From: Cellulomonas flavigena DSM 20109 | Lineage (GTDB): Bacteria > Actinomycetota > Actinomycetes > Actinomycetales > Cellulomonadaceae | Assembly (NCBI RefSeq): GCF_000092865.1 | Contig: NC_014151.1 | Span: 1,860,001-1,924,000 of the forward strand | Direction: 5' to 3' | DNA length: 64,000 nt | Shown: piece after piece, positions 25,284 to 34,660 of the stretch | Numbering within the stretch: the first letter of the stretch is position 1 | How the letters are laid out: each line of letters starts with the position of its first letter | Position numbers and translations under genes: made by a program | Notes under the pieces: model-generated | What the model saw: only the letters and a program-made list of their open reading frames with translations | Told to the model about the DNA's origin: nothing | Database searches by the model: none

Positions 25284-28064
25284 ATGGCCGACGTCGTCCC
25301 CGGAGACGGGCAGGTGGGCCCCGTGGTCGCACCGGGGTCCGCCGCCGCACCCTACCCGGCGGGCTGGGAGGCGGACGTCGTGCTGACGGACGGCTCCACG
25401 ACCCGCCTGCGGCCGATCCGCCCCGACGACGCCGACGCGCTGCAGGCCTTCCACGTCGGTCAGTCCGAGCGCTCCACCTACCTGCGGTTCTTCGCGACGC
25501 TCGAGCGACTGCCCGAGCGTGACCTCGAGCGGCTCGTCAACGTCGACCACGTCGCGCGCGTCGCGCTCGTCGCCGTCAGCGGGTCGCCCGGGTCCGGTGA
25601 GCCCGAGCGGATCCTCGGGGTCGCACGCTACGACGCGTACGGGGCCGAGACGGCGGAGGTCGCGTTCAACATCGCCGACGCGCACCAGGGCAAGGGTCTG
25701 GCGTCGGTGCTGCTCGAGCACCTGGCGGCCGCGGCGCGCGAGCGCGGCATCCGGCGGTTCGTCGCCGAGGTGCTGCCGCAGAACGGGCGCATGCTGGCGG
25801 TGTTCAAGGAGGCCGGGTACGCGGTGCGGCAGCGCACCGAGGACGGCGTGGTGCAGGTCGAGTTCGACATCGACCCCACCGACCGCTCGCTCGCGGTGGC
25901 GGCCGACCGGGAGCACCGCGCCGAGGCGCGCTCGATGCGTGCGCTGCTGACCGCACGCTCGGTCGTCGTCGTCGGACCCGGTGACGACGCCGACGAGGGC
26001 CTCGCCGCGCGGCAGGCCGCGCGCGTCGTCGCAGGACTCGCGCCGCAGGCGCGCGCCGGGCGGCTCACGGTGCACGGGGTCGGTGTCAGCCCCGACCTCG
26101 GTACCGACGCGGACGGCGTCCAGCACCACGAGCGCCTCGACGACGTACCCGGACCGGTCGAGCTGGCCGTCGTCGCGCAGTCCGCGACGCGCGTCCTCGA
26201 CACGACGCGCCGGCTCGGGGCCCTCGGCGTGCGCGGGCTCGTGCTGGTGTCCGGCGGCTTCGCCGAGGCCGGGCCCGAGGGCCTGGCGCGGCAGCGGCTG
26301 CTGCTCGGCGTCGCGCACGGCGCCGGGATGCGCGTGGTCGGACCGTCGTCGTACGGTCTCGTCGCCACGCACGACGGCACGACGCTCGACGCGTCGCTCG
26401 CCGAGACCCCGCCGCGGCCGGGGCGCGTCGGGCTGTTCTGCCAGTCCGCGCCGTTCGCGGTCACGCTGCTCGCCGCCGTCGAGCGCCGCGGCCTCGGTCT
26501 CGCGCAGCTCGTGTCCGCCGGGCACCGCGCCGACGTCTCGGGCAACGACCTCATGCAGTTCTGGGGCGAGGACGACGACACCGAGGTCGTCGCGCTCTAC
26601 CTCGAGTCGATCGGCAACCCGCGCAAGTTCTCCCGCGTCGCGCGTCGGCTCGCCTCCCACAAGCCCGTCGTCGTCCTCACCGCGGGGCGCTCCGGGCACG
26701 TCGTCCCGCCCGGCCACGCCGTGCGCCCGACGCGCGCGCCGCGACGCACGCTCGACGAGGTCATGCGCCAGTCCGGTGTGATCCGCGTCGAGAACGTCCA
26801 CCAGATGCTCGACGTCGTGCAGGTGCTCGCGCACCAGCCGCTGCCGGTCGGCCGCCGTGTGGCCGTCCTCGCCAGCTCGACCGGCGTCGCGGCCCTCGTC
26901 GCCGAGGCCGCCGCCGCGGCGGGGCTCGTCGTGACGCCGCGCGTCGAGCTGCTGCCCGAGTCCGCGTCCGGCGACGCGGTCCGTGCCGCGGTCGAGCGCG
27001 TCTACACCGACCCCGAGGTCGACGTCGTCGTCGTGGTCCGCATCCCCACGCTCGGCGACCCCGACCCCGTGCTCGCCGCCGAGGTCGCGCAGGCGGCCGC
27101 GCGCACCGGCCGGACGACCGTCGCATGCGTCGACGGGTTGCACGGCGTGCGGCCCGAGCTGCGCGCCGTCGACCCGGACGGGCGCGAGCGCACGGTCCCG
27201 GCCTACGCCGCCCCCGAGGACGCGGCGCTCGCGCTCGGCCACGCCGCCCGCTATGCCGCCTGGCGTGCCGCCGACCGCGGGCGGCCCGTGCACCCCGAGG
27301 GCGTCGACACGCGCGCCGCCGGGCGCCTCGTGGCGCGGGCGCTCGCCGCGTCGGGCGCGACCGACGGCGAGCCCGTGGCGCTCGAGCCCGCGCAGGCCGC
27401 CGAGCTGCTGCGTGCCGCGGGTGTCGACGTGTGGGCGTCGGTGCGCGTCCACGACGCCGACGAGGCCGTCGCGGCCGCCGACCGGCTCGGCTGGCCCGTG
27501 GCCGTGAAGACGACCGTCCCCGCGCTGCGGCACCGCGCGGACCTCGGTGGCGTGCGCCTCGACGTGGCCGACGCGGACGAGCTGCGCGCCGACGTCGCCG
27601 GGATCCTCGCGCTCGCGGGCGAGCACGACCCCGGGCCGGGTGTCCCGCCGCTCGAGGTGCAGGCGATGGCCCCGCACGGCGTCGCGTGCGTCGTGCGCTC
27701 CTCCGAGGACCCGCTGTTCGGCCCCGTCATCAGCTTCGGCCTGGGGGGCGACGCCTCCGACCTGCTCGGGGACGTCACGTACGGCGTGCCACCGCTCACC
27801 GACGTCGACGTCGCCGAGCTCGTGCGCACGCCGCGCGCCGCCCCCCGGATGTTCGGTTACCGCGGCCTGCCGGCACTCGACGTCACCGCGCTGGAGGACC
27901 TCGTGGCGCGCGTCTCGGTGCTCGCCGACGCGCTGCCCGACGTGCGCTCGCTCGAGCTCAACCCGGTGGTGGTCTCGCCGCAGGGTCTGGCGGTGCTGGG
28001 CGCGTACGCCTCCGTCGCGCCCGCGGACCGGGCCGACGCGGCACGGCGGCTCGCCCGGCCGTGA
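25284..28064 (+). CDS. GNAT acetyltransferase fused to an acyl-CoA synthetase-like protein (PatA type)
   Basis: A 926-residue fusion. Residues about 35-200 are a GNAT domain with the acetyl-CoA loop [18 protein letters not shown]; residues about 220-900 are the NDP-forming acyl-CoA synthetase scaffold (CoA-binding, ligase and ATP-grasp parts). The SHTG-type motif that carries the phospho-histidine in active ligases is not present; the matching stretch reads [12 protein letters not shown]. That fits Pat-type protein lysine acetyltransferases, which use the dead ligase part as a sensor. The N-terminal placement of GNAT matches the Streptomyces arrangement. A likely target is acetyl-CoA synthetase, but this is inferred. 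Confidence 0.88.
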   Translation: MADVVPGDGQVGPVVAPGSAAAPYPAGWEADVVLTDGSTTRLRPIRPDDADALQAFHVGQSERSTYLRFFATLERLPERDLERLVNVDHVARVALVAVSGSPGSGEPERILGVARYDAYGAETAEVAFNIADAHQGKGLASVLLEHLAAAARERGIRRFVAEVLPQNGRMLAVFKEAGYAVRQRTEDGVVQVEFDIDPTDRSLAVAADREHRAEARSMRALLTARSVVVVGPGDDADEGLAARQAARVVAGLAPQARAGRLTVHGVGVSPDLGTDADGVQHHERLDDVPGPVELAVVAQSATRVLDTTRRLGALGVRGLVLVSGGFAEAGPEGLARQRLLLGVAHGAGMRVVGPSSYGLVATHDGTTLDASLAETPPRPGRVGLFCQSAPFAVTLLAAVERRGLGLAQLVSAGHRADVSGNDLMQFWGEDDDTEVVALYLESIGNPRKFSRVARRLASHKPVVVLTAGRSGHVVPPGHAVRPTRAPRRTLDEVMRQSGVIRVENVHQMLDVVQVLAHQPLPVGRRVAVLASSTGVAALVAEAAAAAGLVVTPRVELLPESASGDAVRAAVERVYTDPEVDVVVVVRIPTLGDPDPVLAAEVAQAAARTGRTTVACVDGLHGVRPELRAVDPDGRERTVPAYAAPEDAALALGHAARYAAWRAADRGRPVHPEGVDTRAAGRLVARALAASGATDGEPVALEPAQAAELLRAAGVDVWASVRVHDADEAVAAADRLGWPVAVKTTVPALRHRADLGGVRLDVADADELRADVAGILALAGEHDPGPGVPPLEVQAMAPHGVACVVRSSEDPLFGPVISFGLGGDASDLLGDVTYGVPPLTDVDVAELVRTPRAAPRMFGYRGLPALDVTALEDLVARVSVLADALPDVRSLELNPVVVSPQGLAVLGAYASVAPADRADAARRLARP

Positions 28065-28111
28065 CGGACCGCGGGCGGGGACGGCGTCACCACGACCCCG
28101 GCACGGGATGG

Positions 28112-28117
28112 GAGGAT
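28112..28117 (+). promoter_or_regulatory. Possible leaderless -10 element for DUF5998 gene
   Basis: GAGGAT keeps A2 and T6 and is 6 nt before the GTG at 28124; the same bases could be read as a Shine-Dalgarno sequence. Confidence 0.3.
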
Positions 28118-28123
28118 GAGCGG

Positions 28124-28696
28124 GTGCCTGCCCTCTCCACACCGCTGCGTGACGACCTGCGCCGTGCCGGGTACTACCCGGACCTCGTGGGCGAGGTCCT
28201 CGAGGTCGCCCTGGCCGACGAGGACGTGACCGCGCACCTGGTCCACCCCGAGACGACGTTCGACGGCGCGGAGGTGCGCCGCCACGTCACGGTCCTCGCG
28301 CTCACCGCGACCCGCCTGGTCGTCGCGCACGTCGACGACCACCCCGCCGACTCCGAGCACCCGTCGGCGAGCGCGCAGGCGACGACCGAGGCCGTGCCGC
28401 TGCGCGAGCTGCGCTCCGTGGCGTTCACGCACGTGGTCAACGACCCGCAGTCGCACCGGGCCGGCGACGGCGCGTCGGAGCTCACGCTGGCCATCGGCTG
28501 GGGCGCCGTGTCCCGCGTCGACCTCGAGCCCGCCTCGTGCGGCGACCCGCAGTGCGATGCCGACCACGGCCTGTCGGGGTCCATCACGCCCGACGACGTC
28601 GTCGTGCGCGTCAGCGCCGCGGCCGAGGGTCGCGAGGCCGTGCGGGCGGCTCTGCAGTTCGGCCGGACGCTGTCCGCGGCGACGTCGCACCGGTGA
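28124..28696 (+). CDS. DUF5998 family protein
   Basis: A 190-residue cytoplasmic protein that I place in the actinobacterial DUF5998 family; function unknown. It has a beta-rich PH-like look, two cysteines in ASCGDPQCDADHG and an acidic N-terminal half. The stop overlaps the next gene's GTG (GTGA), so it is translationally coupled to the phosphodiesterase. Co-transcription with thymidine kinase hints at nucleotide metabolism. Confidence 0.75.
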   Translation: MPALSTPLRDDLRRAGYYPDLVGEVLEVALADEDVTAHLVHPETTFDGAEVRRHVTVLALTATRLVVAHVDDHPADSEHPSASAQATTEAVPLRELRSVAFTHVVNDPQSHRAGDGASELTLAIGWGAVSRVDLEPASCGDPQCDADHGLSGSITPDDVVVRVSAAAEGREAVRAALQFGRTLSAATSHR

Positions 28697-29874
28697 GCAC
28701 GCCCACGTCGCCCGGGGCGGCGGCGACGTCCGACCCGCGCCCGGACGAGCTGGTCGCCCCGCGGGCCGGTGCCCGCTCGCTGGCGCACGTCATGCCGGCC
28801 GTCGCGAGCGCGCTCGGCACCGACCTGCCGGGAGCCGCGCAGGCCCGGGCCCTGCTCGACCTGCCCGCCGTGCGGCGCGTGTGCGTCGTGCTCGTCGACG
28901 GCCTGGGGCACCTCAACCTCGCCGAGCGCGGCGGCCACGCGCCGTTCCTGCGCCCGCTGCTCGCGGCGTCGCAGCCGCTGCTCAGCACGTTCCCCTCGAC
29001 GACCGCGACCGCGGTCGCGGCGTTCGGCACCGGGCGCGGTCCGGGGGAGACGGGGATGCTCGGCTACACCGTCCGCGTGCCGGCCACGGGCCGGCTCGGC
29101 AACCTCGTCTCGTGGACGGACATGCCGGTGGCCACGCAGTGGCAGCCGCACCCCACGGTGTTCGAGCGACTCGTCACCGAGGGCGTGCGGGTCACGAGCG
29201 TCGGACCCGCGCGCTTCCACGGCTCCGGTCTGACCGCCGCGGCGCTGCGCGGCGCCGCGTACGTGCCCGCGGAGTCGCTCGCGCACCGCGTCGACGCCGT
29301 CGTGCGGGCCCTGCGCGAGCCCGGTCTGACGTACCTGTACTGGCACGACGTCGACAAGACCGGCCACCACCACGGGTGGGGGTCGTGGCAGTGGGGCGAG
29401 GCGCTCACCGAGCTCGACGGCGAGCTCGCACGGCTCGCGCGCTCGCTGCCGCGCGACACGCTGCTCCTGGTGACGGCCGACCACGGCATGGTCGACGTCG
29501 ACCCCGCGCGTCGCCGCGACGTCGGCACCGACCCGGTGCTCGGCGCGCAGGTCGCCACGACCGGGGGAGAGCCGCGCGCGCTGCACCTGCACGTCGAGGA
29601 CGGCGTCGACCCGCAGGACGTCGCCACGCGCTGGCGCGACGAGCTGGGCGACGACGCCGTCGTGCGGACCCGTGACGAGGCCGTCGACGCAGGGTGGTTC
29701 GGGCCGGTCGAGGAGCGCGTGCGCCCGGTCGTGGGGGACGTCGTGGTCGCCATGACGGGTGCGGCGACCGTGGTGGACTCACGGACGCAGACACCCGCGT
29801 CGATCGCGCTGCGGGGCGTGCACGGGTCGCTCACGGCCCGCGAGATGCTCGTGCCGCTGCTGGTGCTCGGGTGA
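28693..29874 (+). CDS. Alkaline phosphatase-fold nucleotide pyrophosphatase/phosphodiesterase
   Basis: A 393-residue enzyme of the type I phosphodiesterase/nucleotide pyrophosphatase family. Metal and nucleophile motifs are visible: LVDGLGHLN, STFPSTTATAVAAFGTG with the nucleophilic Thr, YWHDVDKTGHHHG, TADHGMVD and a late GVHGSLT. No signal peptide is evident, so it is probably cytoplasmic. It is coupled to DUF5998 by GTGA and followed after 32 nt by thymidine kinase, suggesting a nucleotide or nucleotide-sugar substrate. Confidence 0.87.
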   Translation: MSTPTSPGAAATSDPRPDELVAPRAGARSLAHVMPAVASALGTDLPGAAQARALLDLPAVRRVCVVLVDGLGHLNLAERGGHAPFLRPLLAASQPLLSTFPSTTATAVAAFGTGRGPGETGMLGYTVRVPATGRLGNLVSWTDMPVATQWQPHPTVFERLVTEGVRVTSVGPARFHGSGLTAAALRGAAYVPAESLAHRVDAVVRALREPGLTYLYWHDVDKTGHHHGWGSWQWGEALTELDGELARLARSLPRDTLLLVTADHGMVDVDPARRRDVGTDPVLGAQVATTGGEPRALHLHVEDGVDPQDVATRWRDELGDDAVVRTRDEAVDAGWFGPVEERVRPVVGDVVVAMTGAATVVDSRTQTPASIALRGVHGSLTAREMLVPLLVLG

Positions 29875-29906
29875 ACGCGCGCGTCGTGCGCGGGGAGGGC
29901 TGAGGA

Positions 29907-30572
29907 GTGGCGGAGCTGGTGTTCTTCTCCGGGACGATGGACTGCGGCAAGTCGACCCTCGCCCTGCAGATGCATCACAACCACGCCGCACGCGGGCGTG
30001 ACGGCGTGCTGTTCACGCGGCACGACCGCGCGGGCAGCGCCACGATCTCGTCCCGCCTCGGCCTGCAGCGGCGTGCCGACGAGGTCGACGACACCACCGA
30101 CTTCTGGGCGGAGGTCGTCACGCGCCGCACCCGCGGGCGCCCGGTCGACTACCTCATCGCCGACGAGGCGCAGTTCTACACCGCGGCGCAGGTCGAGCAG
30201 CTGGCGCGCGTCGTCGACGAGCTCTCGGCCGACGTGTTCGCGTTCGGCATCACGACCGACTTCCGCGCCCGGCTGTTCCCCGGGTCGCAGCGGCTCGTCG
30301 AGCTAGCGGACCGCGTCGAGGTGCTCCAGGTGCGGGCCCTGTGCTGGTGCGGCTCCCGCGCGACCCACAACGCCCGGACGGTCGACGGCGTCATGGTCGT
30401 CGAGGGCGACCAGGTCGTCGTCGGCGACGTCGGGGCCACGTCGGGCGAGGTGGCCTACGAGGTGCTGTGCCGCCGGCACCACGTGCGCCGCATGACCGCT
30501 CGCGTGGCACGCGCGACCGGTCCGTCGGCCCAGACGCTGCTGTTCGACGAGGACGGCGACGGCGACCGCTGA
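29907..30572 (+). CDS. tdk: Thymidine kinase (type II)
   Basis: A 221-residue thymidine kinase for dTMP salvage. Walker A is GTMDCGKS at residues 9-16, the DEAQF motif spans 86-90, and the zinc ligands are probably Cys146, Cys148, Cys188 and His191, in the lasso region typical of TK1-like enzymes. GGGAGGG and GAGG lie before the GTG. It ends the DUF5998-phosphodiesterase-tdk operon with a small hairpin downstream. Many actinobacteria lack tdk, so its presence is worth noting. Confidence 0.93.
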   Translation: MAELVFFSGTMDCGKSTLALQMHHNHAARGRDGVLFTRHDRAGSATISSRLGLQRRADEVDDTTDFWAEVVTRRTRGRPVDYLIADEAQFYTAAQVEQLARVVDELSADVFAFGITTDFRARLFPGSQRLVELADRVEVLQVRALCWCGSRATHNARTVDGVMVVEGDQVVVGDVGATSGEVAYEVLCRRHHVRRMTARVARATGPSAQTLLFDEDGDGDR

Positions 30573-30587
30573 GCGGTCCGCGCGCGC

Positions 30588-30604
30588 ACCGCCCACCGGG
30601 CGGT
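30588..30604. terminator. Hairpin between convergent tdk and sepH
   Basis: A perfect 7-bp stem (30588-30594 with 30598-30604) with a 3-nt loop, placed between converging genes. Confidence 0.5.
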
Positions 30605-30609
30605 CGTCG

Positions 30610-31749
30610 TCACTCCGGCTTCGCGCCGAAGACGATCTCGTCCCAGCTGGGCACCTTCGCGCGCGTCCGTCGCGGGCGTCGCTCGGCTGCCGCGGGGTGC
30701 GCGTCGCCGGCGGCGGCCTCGGGCTCGTCGTCCGCGCCCGACGCCTGGCTCGACGCTCGCGCCGGGCGGGCCGGCGTCGCACGCTCGGGCGCAGGTCGCT
30801 CCGGGGCCGCGCGGTCGGAGGCGGCACGGTCGGCGGCCGCGGACCGGGGTGCCTGGCGCTCGCCACGCGCCGGGGTGAGCACCACCGCCTCGCGCGCGGG
30901 GTCGGCGTCCACCGGGTGCGCACCGGGCGCGGACGCCTCGTCCACCGCCGGCGCCTCGTCCGCGGGGCCTGCCGGCCCGAAGTCGAAGGCGTGCTGCGGG
31001 CCGAAGCCCTCGAACTCCTCGTCGGGCCCGTCGAGGTCCAGCGGCTGGCGCACACCGCGTCGCGTGCGCAGCTCGTCGAGCAGCGCGTGCGTGGGCTCGG
31101 GCTCCTCCGGGACGGCGTCGACGGCCGCGAGGTCGAACACGACGTCGCGCACCGCCGCCAGGTGACGGCGGGACACGGGCTCGTCGATCTCGGTCTCGGA
31201 CAACCAGCGGGCCTCGTCCTCGTCCGCGACGACCGTGCGGCGCACCGGGTCGTAGGTCCACCGGGCGACCCGCGGCTCGTCCGCGACGACGAACCGCGCG
31301 AGCACGGCCCACGGTCCGGTGCCCTCGCGGGCCGCGTCCCACGACAGGGACGCCACGTCCACACCTCGCGCGGCGAGCCGGTCGGTCACCAGCTCGCCCA
31401 GCAGCGGTGCGCCCGAGTCGCGCCCGACGCGCGTGGCCTGCGCCTGCTCGGCGACGTACTCGCGCTCCGCGAGCACGGGTCCCTCGTACCGGCGGACCGC
31501 CTCGACGGGCACGCCCGCGGCGTCGGCCACCTCCTGCGCGGTGGCACCCGCCCGGATCCGCGACTGGATCTCGCGCGGGCTCAGCGCACCGGCCTGCTCG
31601 GCCCGCAGCTGCTCGAGCTGCGGCCGGTCACGGCGCACCGCGGCCCGCAACGGGTCGTCGATGCGCAGGCGGAAGCGCTGCCCGTCGGGCGCGACGAGGA
31701 CGAGGTGCTCCCCGTCCTCGTGCAGACCGACCAGCTCCAGCTCACCCAT
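30610..31749 (-). CDS. sepH: SepH, septation protein
   Basis: A 379-residue actinobacterial cell-division protein. The N-terminal DUF3071 domain includes a helix-turn-helix-like part (about residues 55-100, LSPREIQSRIRAGATAQEVA), then a long Ala/Pro/Glu-rich linker, then the conserved C-terminal VPSWDEIVFGAKPE. SepH is known to bind FtsZ and stimulate its assembly. GAGGAGG lies upstream of the ATG, deciding the start. It is a single gene convergent with tdk. Confidence 0.92.
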   Translation of the reverse strand: MGELELVGLHEDGEHLVLVAPDGQRFRLRIDDPLRAAVRRDRPQLEQLRAEQAGALSPREIQSRIRAGATAQEVADAAGVPVEAVRRYEGPVLAEREYVAEQAQATRVGRDSGAPLLGELVTDRLAARGVDVASLSWDAAREGTGPWAVLARFVVADEPRVARWTYDPVRRTVVADEDEARWLSETEIDEPVSRRHLAAVRDVVFDLAAVDAVPEEPEPTHALLDELRTRRGVRQPLDLDGPDEEFEGFGPQHAFDFGPAGPADEAPAVDEASAPGAHPVDADPAREAVVLTPARGERQAPRSAAADRAASDRAAPERPAPERATPARPARASSQASGADDEPEAAAGDAHPAAAERRPRRTRAKVPSWDEIVFGAKPE

Positions 31750-31867
31750 ACGACCTCCTCGGGCTCCAGGAGGGAGCCTGCCACCTCCCGGGCCGGAACG
31801 CGCGCACCTGTCCCGGTGTGCCGCGGTCCGCGCGGCGCGGCGCGGCCCGCGTCGCGTCGCGCCGCGC

Positions 31868-31873
31868 CAGGAT
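31868..31873 (+). promoter_or_regulatory. Possible leaderless -10 element for the TRIC gene
   Basis: CAGGAT keeps A2 and T6 and is 6 nt before the ATG at 31880. Confidence 0.35.
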
Positions 31874-31879
31874 GGGCGG

Positions 31880-32536
31880 ATGGACGTGCCCGCGCTGCCC
31901 GACGTCCCGGTCCGGGCGGTCCTCGAGCTGCTCGCGGTCGTCGTCGGCGCCATGTCCGGTGCCCTGGCCGCGGTGCGCAAGCAGTTCGACCTGTTCGGCA
32001 TCCTCGTGCTCGCGTGGGCCGCGGGGCTCGGCGGCGGTGTGCTGCGCGACGTGCTCATCGGTGCCGTGCCGCCCGTCGGCATCAGTGACGGGCGGCTCAT
32101 GGCGGCCGCGCTGGTCGGCGGTCTCGTCATGTACTTCGGTCACCCCCGCCTGGAGCGCGCACGGCGCATGATCCTCGTGCTCGACGCGGGCGCCCTCGCG
32201 CTGTTCGCGGTCGTCGGCACCGTCAAGGGGCTGGAGTACGGCGCGACGCCGCTCGCCGCCGTCGTCGTCGGTGTGCTCACCGGCATCGGCGGGGGGATGC
32301 TCCGCGACCTGCTCACCGGCGAGGTGCCGGTCGTGCTGCACCAGCGCCAGCTCTACGCGGTCCCGGCGCTGCTCGGGTCGATCGCGATGGCCGTGCTGTG
32401 GCACGCGGACCAGCGTGGTGCCGTGGCGCTCACCGCGGTGGCCGCCGGCGTGTTCGCACTGCGGGTCGCGGCGCTGCGGTTCCGGCTGAACGCACCGGGA
32501 CCGTGGCGGGGTACCGGCCCGTCCAGTGGTCGGTGA
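31880..32536 (+). CDS. TRIC-family cation channel (UPF0126, YadS-like)
   Basis: A 218-residue membrane protein made of two homologous three-helix repeats plus a seventh helix, the layout of prokaryotic TRIC channels. Each repeat ends in a Gly-rich motif: GLGGGVLRDVLIG and GIGGGMLRDLLTGEVP. Members conduct potassium or other monovalent cations as trimers; the role in the cell is not established. It is divergent from sepH and 28 nt before the phosphatase gene. Confidence 0.88.
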   Translation: MDVPALPDVPVRAVLELLAVVVGAMSGALAAVRKQFDLFGILVLAWAAGLGGGVLRDVLIGAVPPVGISDGRLMAAALVGGLVMYFGHPRLERARRMILVLDAGALALFAVVGTVKGLEYGATPLAAVVVGVLTGIGGGMLRDLLTGEVPVVLHQRQLYAVPALLGSIAMAVLWHADQRGAVALTAVAAGVFALRVAALRFRLNAPGPWRGTGPSSGR

Positions 32537-32552
32537 GACCGGCGCGCTGCGG

Positions 32553-32558
32553 CAGGAT
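32553..32558 (+). promoter_or_regulatory. Possible leaderless -10 element for the inositol phosphatase gene
   Basis: CAGGAT is 6 nt before the GTG at 32565, the same hexamer and spacing as for the preceding TRIC gene. Confidence 0.35.
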
Positions 32559-32564
32559 GGCGCT

Positions 32565-33431
32565 GTGCACCCGTCCCACGACCCGAGAGCCGTCGGGCCC
32601 GCGTCCGTCGCCGAGCTCGTCGCCGTCGCCGAGGAGGTCGCCCGCGCGGCCGGTGCCCTCGTCCACGACGGGCGACCGGAGAACCTCGGCGTCGCCGCGA
32701 CCAAGTCGAGCGCGGTCGACGTCGTCACGGCGATGGACCTCGCCTCCGAGGAGCTCGTGCGACGCACGCTCGCCCGGCTGCGGCCGGACGACGCGGTCCT
32801 GGGGGAGGAGGGCGGGCACCTGGCGGGCTCGTCCGGCGTCACGTGGGTCGTGGACCCCATCGACGGCACCGTCAACTACCTCTACGGTCTGCCCGCGTAC
32901 GCCGTCAGCGTCGCCGCGGTCGTCGGCGAGCCGACGCCTGCGACGTGGACCGTCCTGGCGGCGTGCGTCCACGCGCCCGCCACGCGCGAGACGTGGACCG
33001 CGGGCCGTGGTCGGGGGGCGTTCCTCGACGGGCGCCGCCTGGAGCTGCGCCCGGCCCCGCCCCTCGAGCGCTGCCTGCTGGCCACCGGGTTCGGGTACGT
33101 CGCCGAGCGGCGGCGCGCGCAGGCCCGCGTCCTGGCGGCGCTCCTGCCGCAGGTGCGCGACGTGCGCCGCATGGGCGCTGCCGCCGTCGACCTGTGCCAG
33201 GTCGCGACCGGCCGGCTCGACCTCTACTACGAGCGCGGGCTCCAGCCGTGGGACCTCGCCGCCGCCTCGCTCGTCGTCGCCGAGGCGGGCGGCGTCGTCA
33301 CGGGGCTGCGGGGCTCACCCGCGGGTGACGCCATGACGGTCGCGGGGGCCACCGAGCGCGTCGCCGACCTCGTCGCGCTGCTCGAGGAGCTCGGTGCGGA
33401 CGCCCCCGACACGCCCGCCGCGAGCGGGTGA
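32565..33431 (+). CDS. Inositol monophosphatase family protein
   Basis: A 288-residue metal-dependent phosphatase of the IMPase/FBPase/CysQ fold. The metal motifs are LGEEGG, WVVDPIDGTVNYLYG and GLQPWDLAAASLVVAEAGG. Substrates in the family include inositol phosphates, histidinol phosphate and fructose bisphosphate; nothing in the sequence fixes which. A 223-nt gap with no gene follows. Confidence 0.9.
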   Translation: MHPSHDPRAVGPASVAELVAVAEEVARAAGALVHDGRPENLGVAATKSSAVDVVTAMDLASEELVRRTLARLRPDDAVLGEEGGHLAGSSGVTWVVDPIDGTVNYLYGLPAYAVSVAAVVGEPTPATWTVLAACVHAPATRETWTAGRGRGAFLDGRRLELRPAPPLERCLLATGFGYVAERRRAQARVLAALLPQVRDVRRMGAAAVDLCQVATGRLDLYYERGLQPWDLAAASLVVAEAGGVVTGLRGSPAGDAMTVAGATERVADLVALLEELGADAPDTPAASG

Positions 33432-33654
33432 GACCTCGGTGGCACCGGACCGCCTCGACAGCGGCCTGACCTGCGGCGATGCCCCGATGGGCAGTGTTCG
33501 GGCCCGGGTGTGACGAGATGGTCGCACGTCCGTGTTCGCATCAGGGCCTGCAGTGATGCACAATCCGTCCGCGCGGGGAACAAAACGCTGGCGTGGCGCA
33601 TTGATCCCGCGTACCACGACCACCGCTGCAGAAGACGGAGTGTGACGCCACCAC

Positions 33655-33954
33655 ATGGCAACCGACTACGACGCCCCGCGCAAGACCGAGGAGGACCTGA
33701 GCGAGGACTCGCTCCAGGAGCTCCAGGCCCGGCGCTCCGACAAGAACTCGGGCGTGGTGGACGAGGACGAGACGGAGGCTGCCGAGGGCTTCGAGCTCCC
33801 CGGCGCCGACCTGTCCGGCGAGGAGCTCTCCGTCCGCGTCCTTCCCCGCCAGGCCGACGAGTTCACGTGCTCCAAGTGCTTCCTGGTGCACCACCGCAGC
33901 CAGCTCGCGTACGAGCGCGAGGGCTCGCCCGTGTGCTCGGAGTGCGCGGCCTGA
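33655..33954 (+). CDS. DUF4193 family protein with zinc ribbon
   Basis: A 99-residue actinobacterial protein. The acidic N-terminal two thirds are followed by a C-terminal zinc ribbon with Cys72-x2-Cys75 and Cys94-x2-Cys97. The family is highly conserved across actinobacteria and its function is unknown. There is no strong Shine-Dalgarno sequence. The 223 nt upstream contain a possible weak promoter (TTCGCA at 33535-33540 and CACAAT at 33559-33564), AT-richer than the surroundings. Confidence 0.88.
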   Translation: MATDYDAPRKTEEDLSEDSLQELQARRSDKNSGVVDEDETEAAEGFELPGADLSGEELSVRVLPRQADEFTCSKCFLVHHRSQLAYEREGSPVCSECAA

Positions 33955-33975
33955 CCGCACCGCGACCCACCGACC

Positions 33976-34004
33976 GGCCGGTCACCCCTGGGGGGTGGCC
34001 GGCC
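33976..34004. terminator. Bidirectional terminator between DUF4193 and DUF3093 genes
   Basis: A 13-bp stem (33976-33988 with 33992-34004) containing one G-T wobble and a 3-nt loop lies between converging genes. Confidence 0.75.
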
Positions 34005-34030
34005 GTCGTCGTCACGGGACCACGGACGGG

Positions 34031-34537
34031 CTACGCGCTCGCGGCCCGGCCCCCCAGGGCGACGACGAGGTCGTGGGGTCGACGCGTCGAGACGATCCAG
34101 TAGGGCGTCGGGTCCTGCGGGTCGCGGACCTCGACGCGCACGGCGGTACCGATCCACGCACGCAGGCACACGTACGCGCGGGCGTCGAGCGCCGGCCCGA
34201 GCTCGGTGCGCAGCGACTCGCGGTCGAGCACCCGTGGCGCGGCGAGCAGTCGCACGGGGATGCGCGCCGTGCCGGCGTGCAGCTCGCCCCGCTCGACCTC
34301 GACGCGGGGCGTCGTCAGGACGGCGCCCGCGAGGCCCCCGAGGAGCGCGATGGCGCCGACGACGAGTGCCAGCAGCGTGTCCACGGGGACGAACGCCACG
34401 CCGAGGACGGCGGCGAAGGCCACGACCGCCACCCACCCCAGCGGGCCGGGCCACAGGCGCTCGCGGAACGCCGGGCGTCCCGGGGGCGCGTCGGACGTCG
34501 CCGCGGTCGGCGTGACGGGCTCGGGTGTCGTGCTCAT
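34031..34537 (-). CDS. DUF3093 family membrane protein
   Basis: A 168-residue protein with a polar Pro/Thr-rich N-terminus and two adjacent membrane helices (about residues 34-75), then a cytoplasmic-looking domain ending in DPTPYWIVSTRRPHDLVVAL, the mark of actinobacterial DUF3093. Function unknown. It is divergent from dut, a neighbourhood conserved in many actinobacteria. The ATG is 6 nt after GATCCT on the minus strand. Confidence 0.82.
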   Translation of the reverse strand: MSTTPEPVTPTAATSDAPPGRPAFRERLWPGPLGWVAVVAFAAVLGVAFVPVDTLLALVVGAIALLGGLAGAVLTTPRVEVERGELHAGTARIPVRLLAAPRVLDRESLRTELGPALDARAYVCLRAWIGTAVRVEVRDPQDPTPYWIVSTRRPHDLVVALGGRAASA

Positions 34538-34543
34538 GCCCCC

Positions 34544-34549
34544 AGGATC
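34544..34549 (-). promoter_or_regulatory. Possible leaderless -10 element for DUF3093 gene
   Basis: GATCCT keeps A2 and T6 and is 6 nt before the ATG at 34537. Confidence 0.35.
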
Positions 34550-34646
34550 GCACCGTGCGGGCGGTGACCGCCGACGCGCCGCGCGCCGCGGACATGTCGG
34601 CGTCACCCCCGCGGAGCCGGCGTGCCCGTGACGTCGCGCGGCGCGG

Positions 34647-34652
34647 TAGGGT
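34647..34652 (+). promoter_or_regulatory. Leaderless -10 element for dut
   Basis: TAGGGT ends 8 nt before the GTG at 34661. Confidence 0.5.
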
Positions 34653-34660
34653 CGGCCCCC

